Source: Ignelater luminosus (Eukaryota; Arthropoda; Insecta; Coleoptera; Elateridae). From it: a stretch of DNA of 64,000 nt. The translations under genes and the position numbers were made by a program. The stretch is taken from the NCBI GenBank assembly GCA_011009095.1, contig VTPC01090596.1, positions 184,187-248,186 on the forward strand, in the 5' to 3' direction. The notes beneath the pieces were generated by a model. It had not been told where the DNA came from and did not search any database. It saw only the letters and a list, made by a program, of their open reading frames with translations. How positions within the stretch are numbered: position 1 is the first letter of the stretch; every line of letters starts with the position of its first letter. Below, piece by piece: positions 12,101-23,397 of the stretch.

Positions 12101-15058
12101 CATTCATCTAGGGGTTCAAAGATTTTTAGGTTTAGCTTACTACAACAAATAGAATTGATCTCGACTGGGTTTCAGGTGAATTATCGCTTGGGACTAGAGT
12201 TCTTCCTGAGCATACTAAACAGTTACTGAAAGCGATATAGTTGAATTTATCTTGAACAAATTGAATTAGTTAACAAGAAAACGACTTTTAATTAAAATCC
12301 TAAGGGTTTCTGCACATTAAAGCTTGTAAAGGAAATCCTGTTTACATGCTCAAAATGCAAAAAAATGACGATACATTTTTTTTATTTCTTTCAAGCTGTT
12401 ACCCTACAATAGGAAGATTTCTTTTGTTCGGCAAATCTGGTCAGAGAGTAAAGGAAACACTTTATTTGCCATATAGGTATAGCTAAACAGATAGCGAAAG
12501 ATTAGTAAAAGCCTATTTGCTAAACTTTGCTTTTTGCTCAATCTTTTTGCACCCCATGCTAAAGAATCACCTTTGCCCAACCTAGAAACAGATAAAGAGC
12601 TAGAATTTATGATTTTTAATCATTGTACATAGGCTCAAGTCAATATAGAGAATATGTCAGGTATGATACAGTGTACAAGTAGAAAGAAATGTGTATAGTA
12701 TTCAAATAAAAGGCTTGTGGGGTCATGTAGAAATGGGCGAACAATCTTCGACGAGTCATGTCTGTATGAGATAAGCTTATTTGAATCAACGAACAAATTT
12801 AAAACTTTTCTCTCCTCCATTTCACTATAAATTTTGATCCTGAAAATGCATCCACATCCATGTCCAAGAAGCGATGACATAACTTGGTACCTTCTGTTTC
12901 CTTTTTACTCTTCTAATTAGAAGTATTGGGCGGTCTTATTTTGGTAAATCTAGAAATGCCAAATAACAATGAATAATATTCAAAATAACTGATTTAGGAG
13001 CATGGACTTTAAGAAAATTTTTTTAAAATCCTCTACCTTCCTATATGGATTTTTCTAGTATTTCAAATATCAATGCTTCAGGGGCATTCTTCTTATTACA
13101 GTTTTTTACAGGATATTGTATCCTACCTTGGAAGCAAATCTAGTTTATTAATATAATCGATAGAAAGGCCTAAAGTGTTTACTAGATAATTTAATCAGGA
13201 AGGGTTCTCACTATCAGTCATGGCTAGAACTCAACAGCTAATTTTGAAGCCCGTATCACGTAATTATAATCAGTTTTACACTTCTGAACAAGGTCATCTG
13301 AAAAGGTACGACTTGAATAGACAAATCTGAATGTCTTACAAATCACATTTAAAATAATTTCTCATATTTTGGCCGATTGAGAATTTGCGATAATTTGCTT
13401 GAGATGGGCAGCTGTACCTCTAGAAAGTGGGCACTATTGGAAGTAATAAAATAAAAGATTTTTGTATTTTTTGCGTAAGGGATAAATGTTTTTCCTAAAC
13501 TTTTGAAATGAAACCAAGATGTTTGAAAAATTTACGTTTACAAAGACTAAAATTCCAAATGCATGGATTGTAATTAATATTCTGCATTTTCGTACCTTTA
13601 AATCTAATTTTTCCTAATCATAAAATGTAAACTGTTCAGATGAATTATTTCTGATAATGCAAAACGAAAAGAAAAATCTACACCGGTAACCTCATTTTTA
13701 ACTTAACAAATACAAAATACTTCAAGGAAATAACGTTATATGAAGATTTATTACGGATTAAATTATACACGTCACCTGTTGAAGTTTTCTTGTATTTATT
13801 GCAATTTCCTAAATGAATCAGTGAAAATAACTCGTAAATCATGATAAAGCAAACCGAGTTTGCAGCACGGACACCCGGTGACATACATTTTGTAATCCGC
13901 CCACGCACACAACAGTACTGTAAGAGGCGTAGGTCCCGGATGACCTGGATATTTTTTGGTATTTGTGCATGGTTAGTATTACAAGGACGGTTAGAATTAT
14001 TTTAGTGTCGGACGTAATTTTCAGTTTATCCTACAATGTGATAAAGGGGTTGTTACTAATTGTAAGCATTAGGCGTGAAGTTCAAATGAAAATTGGGACA
14101 ACCGGAAACATGATGACAACAACGTAAATAATTTTGAATATGAATCGATTTTGAAAACCAAGACGGTATTACCGCTATGTAACTTACCTCAAGAGAGAAT
14201 TTTTTAGAAACGAAAGTTTGCTAGTACTCACAAAAAGAAAGTGAGCTCCGGAAAACATGAAAGTGATGTTCCCTCTTAAATATAATATTTAAAAAGAGGT
14301 GATGTTGAGTAATTACGTGATGTCAAGAAGAAACAGCTTGCTTTATAAATTCTAATGGTATCATACATTTTGTGTAATATACCCATTTATTATGATGCAT
14401 TACTGGCGTTATAGCCACAAGAGAGACATTTAAATTAAGTAGCCAAGTGTATGGAAAACTGAAGCTGCTATATGATAATGAACACCCTTCTTATTGCTGC
14501 ATATAAATGGAAATTATAAATTCCATCTTTAAGACATAGCAAGAATAGCATTGAGGAGGCCGAAATAAACGCCGATAAAAAGCAATCAGGAAGAAATTGT
14601 TTATTCAGTATCGTGCCTCTTTGACCAAGAAACAGGATGATTCATAAACGTTTGTGTCAGTTAGATGTATGTGAATTGAAATTTAATACCAATTTGTCGA
14701 AAGCTTTTTTCTTGCTGTTTCGTGAAATTTTGTTGGGTCGTAAAAATATTAGATGCTGAAATTAGATCAGGTGCTTTTATGTTCAGAAATTAGGTTTTCG
14801 ATGCGGTCAGACCTTTCAAAACATTTCTTTTGAAATTTTTTGCGCCATATATGGAATCTGCTGTTATATCGTTGAAGATTTACTGATAGAAACTTTTGTT
14901 ATATTTTTAGACCAGTAAAACGATTTGTAGTAACCACCAAGGACACATGAGAAGTTTATGAATGAATATCTTAAATCTTCTAAGGTCTTTGATTGTAAAA
15001 AACGAATTTTCCATTTGAATAAGATATTCGGTAACTAAGCTAAGAAGACTTTTTCGTA
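6198..15058. other. Long AT-rich intronic stretch
   Basis: No gene could be supported in these 8.9 kb. A short (TA)n microsatellite lies at about 9765-9778. Around 12110-12150 one frame reads QRFLGLAYYNK, reminiscent of a retroelement polymerase, but the match is too short to call. Everything else is AT-rich sequence with short open frames of random appearance. Confidence 0.45.
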
Positions 15059-16316
15059 ATGTATGTGTTGCAGTGGAATCAAATTCAATGAATACCAGAA
15101 CCGATATTAGTAATAAGACTCAGTTTACATACTCTCAATAAGTTATAATGTTGAAGTGGATTAATATTAATAATAATTATGATGAAGCTTAATTGAAATT
15201 CAGATATCAGCAGCATCATTATAGAATTAGTCATTTACCTTGCTTTTGGTTTCTAAAGATGATAATGAGGTTAATATTTATTACCGATCAACTTAGATCC
15301 GATGAGTAAGAACTTTGAAAATATAATGAAATTATTGAAAATAAATAAATGCAAAACAAAATCAAATAATTCTTAATTTTATATAAATGGCATTAAGCAG
15401 AAATAAGAGCGTGCCTGCTAGCTGATTTGCAGCCTGAGACAGACTGCTGCCAAAGCAAGTATAGATCAAGTTCAGGGTTCAAGTGTCAGTGGTTCTTTCC
15501 GTCTGTCTTTTCTTCTGGGTTCCCGGTTTCGTTTACTCCCGTTGTTAATCTGTTAATGATAATCTAATTCCAAGTATTGTTGGAAGCGTAGGCACTTCGG
15601 TGCAAGTTTTCCAAATACTGCGTTACCCGACGCACATCTTTGCCTTCGGGAGAGAAGGATCTACTGGCGTCGTGTGTATGCTTGCCTATGTATGTGTTGC
15701 AGTGGAATCAAATTCAATGAATACCAGAACCGATATTAGTAATAAGACTCAGTTTACATACTCTCAATAAGTTATAATGTTGAAGTGGATTAATATTAAT
15801 AATAATTATGATGAAGCTTAATTGAAATTCAGATATCAGCAGCATCATTATAGAATTAGTCATTTACCTTGCTTTTGGTTTCTAAAGATGATAATGAGGT
15901 TAATATTTATTACCGATCAACTTAGATCCGATGAGTAAGAACTTTGAAAATATAATGAAATTATTGAAAATAAATAAATGCAAAACAAAATCAAATAATT
16001 CTTAATTTTATATAAATGGCATTAAGCAGAAATAAGAGCGTGCCTGCTAGCTGATTTGCAGCCTGAGACAGACTGCTGCCAAAGCAAGTATAGATCAAGT
16101 TCAGGGTTCAAGTGTCAGTGGTTCTTTCCGTCTGTCTTTTCTTCTGGGTTCCCGGTTTCGTTTACTCCCGTTGTTAATCTGTTAATGATAATCTAATTCC
16201 AAGTATTGTTGGAAGCGTAGGCACTTCGGTGCAAGTTTTCCAAATACTGCGTTACCCGACGCACATCTTTGCCTTCGGGAGAGAAGGATCTACTGGCGTC
16301 GTGTGTATGCTTGCCT
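15059..16316 (+). repeat. Perfect 629-bp tandem duplication
   Basis: The unit 15059-15687 is followed directly by 15688-16316. By eye the two copies are identical along their whole length; the first differing bases are 15058 versus 15687 on the left and 15688 versus 16317 on the right. The first ~350 bp of each unit are very AT-rich. The last ~270 bp (15410-15687 and 16039-16316) are markedly richer in G and C, with several CpG and patches such as GGTTCCCGGTTTCG and CCTTCGGGAGAGAAGG. No protein frame of note lies in the unit. Such identity implies a very recent duplication or an assembly artefact. Confidence 0.93.
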
Positions 16317-19300
16317 TCCTTCACAAAGTATTCCCATTATCTAGCTTCAAAAGAGTCTAAATGGCCTCCACCAGAACGGCAGGAAATAAGACATTGATCG
16401 TCATTGCTGTAGTTTTGAACAATGAACAGCAAAAAAGAAAATTCTAAACCAAATTTCTAGAAATTATGTTAATTACTGACTGACTTTGGCACTTCTTCGC
16501 AAAAATAAAAAATGCGTCTATCTGCTTTAGCATACCTAGATTTGGCAATTTATTTCGACAAACTAGTAACGATAAATTAAGATTATTACAAAACAACTTT
16601 ATTATTTTGAATAATACAGGTAATAGAAAAAAGTTTTAAATAGAAAAAATAACTAGCGACTATGACTAATAAATGTAAGCTTTATTGCTAGATTTTTATA
16701 AAGGTGATTTGTACCTGTCAAGTAAAATTTTACATTGCTGCGAATTACGGATAAATAATATAAATGAAAATTGATTTTACAATCTCTATAGCAAATAATA
16801 AATTATAATCTTATGATAACAAACTAATTTGAGCAGCCTGTAAACTTGGATAATTTTCTATTTTAAAGTTGTAACAGTAATAACTCCAACGAATTATTAC
16901 AGGCAAACTCTGATTGGCAATTATGAACAAACTGTCAATTTCTTGTTTTTGGCTAGCCACACTTCACACGATCCTCACTTTTAGAATAATCCTCAAAGTT
17001 ACTGAATATTCAGTGAGCGTTCTCTAATAATTTTACGATCTATAGCCTTGTTTCGTGACGAACTGAAACATACTTTAGTATAGTAAGCCTTATTAAACGA
17101 GTTTACATAACATCTACTGTGTCGACACATTTAATAAACTGTATTGTATAAACTCCAGCATCTCTATTGTATGGTTTAAACGAACCCCTCCTTCCTTAAA
17201 TTTTCTGTAATATTAATTGATAACATGGAAACATACTTCCTACCGATTAATCTAAACAAAAGTTATGATACCGTGTCACATTATAAGCTATGGAAAGTTA
17301 CCAAAAAACAAAGTATTTAACCATTCATTGTATTAAAGTCACATAAAAACTCTACAGCTGCAACGCAGGCGTGATTAGAGTTGAAAGAATCATTTTTCCT
17401 CGATTTGGAATCTTCAAAGATCCACTGCAAAGCTGTTGTATTGTTTTTATGTTATTCAAGAACAGTGACACTGTGAGTATATACAATTGGAAATATCAAA
17501 ATTGTTTACTTTTAGAATTTGTCCTATCAGAGAAGGGCAAAATGGATACCGATACTGTCTGTTGTTTATTTGTTTTTTTTTTCAATTTAAACATCAACTA
17601 CATACTAGGCCATATGGCTCCGTGAATTTGATTCCACGCCAGAAAAGTTTCTTCTCGCTTCTAGACTTGGACTCACGCCAGCCCAATATGGTTTTGCTCT
17701 ATTTGTGCTGTTTATACTATGTGTGGCAGGCCTTATCACTTCTACACTACCTGGACTGATTTGATACAGATATAAAGAGCAAAATAGGCAAGGTTAGACA
17801 AACAAGTTATATAAAAGCTCAGTGGAACCAATTCCAAGCTATGGCACAGGAAAACGAGCCCTTCTCTACTCCTGCCTTTCTTTGGCATCACGTCATCACA
17901 TTAGATAAAGGATGTTAGATGGAAAACACTAAGAGCCGCTAACGTTGATTAGTTTCCGTTTCCTTTTAGGTTTTGGTAAATCAACATCCAATCGGCAACA
18001 GCATTCCCCAAAAAGACAGTCTCACGCCAAAATCTTTCAGGCACATTAGTTTACTTTACAAATCTACATTTGTGCTAAATTGAATGCAAACCTTTTCTAC
18101 TTTGAGTGATCTAATTTGAGAAAAGACAGAAAAGACCTAACGTAAGCATGCAGGGTACGAGACTTATCAAGTCATCAGCTGTGAAAAAAAAGTTGAAGAC
18201 TGCGAAACGAATCACAAATCAAACAAGCAGTTTGTTTACTCTTCACAATTTTGCTTAACTAATGAATGGGAACATTTTCTTTTAAATTGAGATGCGAGGT
18301 GATGTTTGGATTCCGTTAGGTTTTGCAAGCTAAACCAATAAATCATAGTTCGAGAGATGACAAGCTACTACCAACCAAATCAGGTTTGTCGAATTACGTA
18401 TTAGGCAATCTCGATTAGTCATAATTGATAAAGCTGGTAGTAATACTGTGAGATAAGTAAGTATGGACAACGACAAAATACAATTTCTATGGATGAATTT
18501 GTTGATTTGGCTTCGTTTTAAATTAGGATTTAGTTTGCCGTTTGGCCTATTATTTATTTAAGTGGATGAAAATTTAATTATAAACGTCAGTGACAATAAA
18601 GAACAGTAAAGAGAATTTTGAAAGTTTTAAATCAACTCCTCTCGTTTAACAAAATTATTTCGTTAGTGGAAATTAAAAATTAATTCTGATTCCATTCGTT
18701 GTAGATTTATTAATTTTAAAATTAAAATTAACTTGTCATTTTAGTTAAAAATTATGTACCTACGCAAAATGTTTGTTTACTGAGCAAAACAATCTCTTAA
18801 TTTAATTAAAGCTTCCAACTTTTCCTGGATTTCACAAATTTCAAATTACTGCCATTGTGCTGGTGTGACGGAGTTCTAGGATAAAGTTTATTCTATTAAG
18901 TTAAATTCGAGATCAGGATGTGTTTTAGACATGTTATTCCATGTGCTTGAAACTTCCTTAGCTAGCACTGAAAATGTCATGTTTATTTTGTGAAGTTCTT
19001 GCAGCTCTTAGCTTAATTTTAATCCTCAAGCTGCCGATCACTCTTAGAACGCCAACTAAGAATAACAAATTCGAAGAAACAGTAATATTATTTTAACATT
19101 AGTTAAAAGTATAAAAAATAAATTTTCTTTTTTTTATGTAAATTAGAAAAAAGAAATTAAATGCAGGAGTTTCCACTCTACTTCTTTGAATATATTATAG
19201 TGTACTAAGATTAAGAAAGAAAGAGGATTTGAGTCGTTATACTTTCATTACCAGAAACTGCATTAAGGTCTCAGAAAGTAATATAAACTGTAATTTTTCG

Positions 19301-19740
19301 AGTAAGGGAAATTCCACTTGGGGGAAAAACGTATTACGAATTGCAAATAAGGTTTTTTATTGCTTTTAATTTTATTTTTATTTTAATTGGATGTAACTTC
19401 AAAACGTACAGTTATCGAATAAAATATAAAAATGGAAGGTAATAAGCTTAAACCTTCATTAATTTTTAATTCCTTCTTGAAATTTCAATTTAACAAGGTG
19501 TTAATTCATTTCAATAAAAGACACTTCACATAGATTCTGTTTTCAGTGAAAAATCAGTATGAAGCGTTAGAAATGCACGGGATAGATTTTTGTTTAATTT
19601 GAAGCAAAATTTCGAAGTTCATATGAACTTGTTCTATGTACAATAACATCAAATCAAGGTACACCAGCCCTCAAATTAATGACTTTTTGGAGTTTCTTAT
19701 TTTATTGAAGTTTTTTAAATTTTTTTAAATCTTAAATTAA
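16317..19740. other. Intronic stretch, one short membrane-like frame inside
   Basis: AT-rich sequence with no gene recognised apart from the small open frame at 17609-17764, listed separately. No element ends were seen. Confidence 0.45.
17609..17764 (+). CDS. Unrecognised 51-codon frame with one membrane helix
   Basis: The frame opens after a stop at 17606-17608 and reads AIWLREFDSTPEKFLLASRL, then GLTPAQYGFALFVLFILCVA and GLITSTLPGLI before a TGA. It has no ATG. An AG at 17607-17608, preceded by a T-rich tract, could serve as a splice acceptor, making this a candidate last exon. The composition is protein-like (Gly, Pro, Ala and a clean 20-residue hydrophobic helix) in an otherwise AT-rich intron. 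No family was recognised. It could be an exon of a nested gene, a transposon relic or chance. Confidence 0.2.
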   Translation, partial: AIWLREFDSTPEKFLLASRLGLTPAQYGFALFVLFILCVAGLITSTLPGLI

Positions 19741-19825
19741 GAAACCCGGACAGGTCTTGATCCAGCATCTTCCAATGTCGCATAGGATGTTTTAACCACT
19801 AGACCATCAAGTTGGGTGGTTCTAC
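19741..19825 (-). repeat. tRNA-derived SINE-like unit or tRNA pseudogene
   Basis: On the minus strand the sequence TGGTCTAGTGGTTA (A box of RNA polymerase III promoters, 19793-19806) is followed about 33 bases later by GGATCAAGACC (19753-19763), a slightly decayed B box (consensus GGTTCGANTCC). The spacing suits a tRNA-like promoter, and the whole resembles SINE heads derived from tRNA. It does not fold convincingly as an intact tRNA because the acceptor arms do not pair well. The 3' body was not delimited. Confidence 0.4.
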
Positions 19826-20499
19826 AAGTTTAAAAAAATTGTTTCAATTAAAGAAATAACTTTCACTATTCAGAGGCCATTGAAATGCGTTTACTTTTTG
19901 ATTACACAAGACTGCACTTGTTAAGAACCATACATGTTTTCATTTTTGGTTTATATTCCATTGCGACCAACACAAATTTCCAACGATACGTCACAAAGCA
20001 ATCAAAACAGTGCAATTCGAAATGTATTTCTTACCTAGAAAGGTTTTTGAAAAATGATTAGCAAACCAATACAAACAATACCTAATGATCCACTGTCTTA
20101 CATTTGGTAGTATTTTAGTATAGACGTTGAGATATTTAACCACTCAAGCACAGTAGAACTTGAACCCAAAGTCTTGATACCATTTCTTTTATTCTAAACC
20201 TATTCATACCTATATTTCTTTTTAGTTTCACTCCTGCTATTTTCAGAAAAATGGGAAGTTTCGAGATTAGCCATCTTTCTAATAAAGTACCTATTACATT
20301 AGAAAGTATGGTGTTTATTATTTTCAGATGCCTTATTAAAAAATGTCAGATTTTTAATAGGGCATTTAACTGTGTTGGGTGCAGAAGCTTTCTAGAAAAA
20401 ATAGAAATTTACATATTAAAAGCAAACATATTTAGCTAAGTTATGTTCTTAAGAATATTAAACACAAACACGACACAACTTACCTGCGGTGACTCAACG

Positions 20500-21480
20500 T
20501 CTAACTTCAACTTCTGTTAACCTTCTAAAAGGGTTTGGTTTATTTCCTCCATTGACCTTATGGGTATGAAATACGATCACGGGTCAATCTATGCCCCACC
20601 CAGGGACACTTTTGGCAAACCAGGTTTGGGATTCGACCTCCATTAACTTTTTTAAGGCCCGGTCTTTTCATCTCTTAGTGCATTTATTTACTGGACAAAT
20701 ACCATGGTAATCCCTGTTAATACAATTATATCGATAGCTGCTATCTTCCAAATAAAGTCATCAAGACACAAATTGGGCTAAGCGTTTACGATAGTTTCTT
20801 GCGACGGGCCAAGGTCAAATTGTGCCTTAAAATACTTTTCTTAAGAAAACTTAACACGGCCACAAATCGCTCTATGCTATTCCAAGAGCCGGCTGTGCAA
20901 ACCTAAACCTGAACTTAATTTTACAAATATTACTATTTGACGAGTTGTAAGGGAGAAAGGAGAAAGGAGGAAAACTGAAACTAAAAAGTTTTTATCTTCT
21001 GCCGTAATTACCGAATTGAAATGAACCAAGCTAAAAATAAGTTTTTTTTTGTTGGTATTATCTTAACTGAAGAACTTGTATTGAAGTTTCATTTGAAGAC
21101 AGAGAACTTACAGTTTTACAGGAAATCTGAATTATTGTTTTCCATTAACCTACTAATAGAGCTAAATAAAAACACGTGTCAGCCTGCACCCGCCATTGAC
21201 CTTCTTGAGGCGACTAAATACAAACTTAGGTAAGGCTACGCTCTACTACCAGTAACCTGTGGAGTCCCAAAGTTGAATTTCATTATCCATTAACTTAACG
21301 TAGTTGTAAGAATGCAGCTTCCTACAGATCACTTGTTGTGGCCCAAAATCGGTCTCCATCAACCTTCTTAAAAGAGTCACTTACAAACTCAAATCTAGCT
21401 GAACTTTTCCAGGGGCCACTTACAGTGGCCCAGGACAGGTCTTTGTCTTCTATTAGTATTCCATTCCAAATTACTTATAT
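20500..21480 (+). repeat. Degenerate minisatellite, unit about 70-100 bp
   Basis: A core resembling CTCCATTAACCTTCTTAAAAG recurs with variation at about 20508, 20545, 20637, 21190, 21287 and 21356. It is often preceded by GGCCCAAGGTCGG-like sequence and followed by CTTACAAACTTAG-like sequence. Spacing between clear neighbours is about 70 to 100 bases. The copies are much diverged, so this is an old array. The open frame at 21021-21233 lies across it and is probably not a gene. Confidence 0.4.
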
Positions 21481-22626
21481 CCGGCCAACTCCGGTTTTAA
21501 CGTTCAGTGCACTCTGAGGTGAACTAGAATTTTTGCGAACTTGGACTTGATACCAAGAAATATTAATAGATATTGGATAATTAGTCTTTATAACTTCCAC
21601 AAACCATGACTATTTTGAGCTTTTCTTTAGATTAGTAGACTTTGGTGTTCTAAATTAATGTTTTTTATACTGTGGTCCACAAAGGAATCCTTGTGTTGCT
21701 GATATTTTAAAAACTGCTAATTCCAAATGCTCGAGTTACTCAGCAACTCGTTCCAAGAAGTCAAATCGATTTGCAAAACTCAGATAATCAATCCAAACAG
21801 TCCAACTTAGCTCTAATAGCCCCATGAACACGAAAAAACCCACATAGGGCTTAAAATCCAAAATTTGGAAAGATTTACATTTACAGGATATTCATATTAT
21901 ATTACATCTTGGGGAAAGAGGGAAAAAACTGAAACTGAAAAGTTTTTGGTTTTTGTCATAATTGCTGAACCTAACTAAACTGAAGATTAGTTTTCTGCTG
22001 AGCTAAAAAACTAGTATTGTTGTTTCATTTGATTGTGGAACACTAGACGAAGGGAACCCAGAAGCAGATTTTGTTCTTCAGAAATGGAGTAGAAAAATGT
22101 ATTTTCCGAAATACTGTGACCAAGTTAATATCTACAATACGAAAAATATTTTACGTATGTACTCTTTGAAATGGAGATGGTCTAGTGGGAACCGAACAGA
22201 GAAGCCTTAGCTGGCTATTAACCATTTGACTCACTAGCCAACACAATGATGATTGACAAGATATGTACAAGTAAATCATAAAACGTTTTTAATTGTGAGA
22301 TTTTTCAAAGTAACTTAAAATAAATTTCATAAAGATACGTTTGACAATTTCTTTTGTTGTAAGAAGGTTTTGCTCTTGGGCGTTTTTTCTTTATGGCCAA
22401 GTTGAATGATGCCATAGACAAAAACTTTGGTCAGTTCTGCATTATCTATTGAATTTTTTTCCTATGTACAGTTTAAATCTCTCTTTGCTGATTTCTGTGC
22501 TTCCATAGTACTTGCCTCGAGGCAGTCTCCTCAGATATGAAGCCGGTTTGTATCCAGTAAAGTTCCTGGTAGCTAGAATGCCAGTATACCAAATTTATCG
22601 GCAAGGTATAACCGGCTTTAGACTTG

Positions 22627-22905
22627 ATGCTTGATGAAAATAAAAAATGGAATGTGTCTAGTCGTTTACTTATTTTGACAATATTTTGTTCTTCGTATAC
22701 ATTTATTGCATGCATTGTCTTGCAAATATTATTTTTCTATTATCAAAGCCAGTTGATTGTGAGACAAAAGTACAAACACCAAGTAAAAGACGATTGCAAA
22801 TTGAGCTTAATAACGATTTCTTCTCTGTTAGAGGCTCTGTTGTTCAAATTTGACAAGTATAAACGTCAATTCATAAGATTGAGGTTATTAGAATTTAAAC
22901 ATTAA
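22627..22905 (+). CDS. Unrecognised 92-residue frame with one hydrophobic helix
   Basis: The frame starts with ATG at 22627 and begins MLDENKKWNVSSRLLILTIF, then has a long hydrophobic segment to about residue 38, followed by a Lys/Arg-rich tail ending LRLLEFKH. The shape is that of a small single-pass membrane protein. No family was recognised, the codons are AT-rich like the flanks, and an open frame on the other strand overlaps it. Chance is a likely explanation. Confidence 0.15.
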   Translation: MLDENKKWNVSSRLLILTIFCSSYTFIACIVLQILFFYYQSQLIVRQKYKHQVKDDCKLSLITISSLLEALLFKFDKYKRQFIRLRLLEFKH

Positions 22906-23384
22906 AAAAGAAAGTAATTAATAATGCCTTATTGCGCATTAAACGCGTTTTCGGGAACTTACCTTATATTTCTGATCTAATCAAACATGATACAGTTATT
23001 TGAGTTAACTCGGTTTATCAAAAACGGTTGCGCGACCACTACGAAATCGATTTTACGGCAATTTATAAACAATAATTGTAAAAGTGATGAAGATGACTCC
23101 GCGAAAATAGGAAATACATTTGTTTTGCAAAGAATAAAAAAAATAATACGCAACAACACGGCAATAATAATTACGTTTGTCTAAAGTTTAAATTCTAATA
23201 ACCTGAAACTTATAAACTGACGTTTAAACTTGTTAAATTTGACGTGAAACAACAGCGCCTTTAGCGGAGAGAAAATCGTTATTGAGTTCAATTTACAATC
23301 ATCTTTTGTTAGGTGTCGGTACTTTGTCTCACAACCAAGTGGCTTTGTCAATTATATGTACGAACTCTATCAATTATCTCATAA

Positions 23385-23397
23385 CGCCATCTATTGG
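23385..23397 (-). promoter_or_regulatory. CTCF-like motif
   Basis: The plus strand reads CGCCATCTATTGG, so the minus strand reads CCAATAGATGGCG, matching the conserved AGATGGCG core of the CTCF insulator motif. The same 11-base core recurs at 29671. A 13-base match can be chance, and binding is inferred only. Confidence 0.3.

Noticed and set aside
11900-12180. Retroelement-like polymerase trace (QRFLGLAYYNK)
   Set aside because: A single short match in AT-rich sequence with no neighbouring motifs or terminal repeats. Not enough to name an element.
22180-22270. Second tRNA-like unit with A-box and B-box look-alikes
   Set aside because: The boxes are on inconsistent strands or poorly spaced, and no cloverleaf can be drawn.
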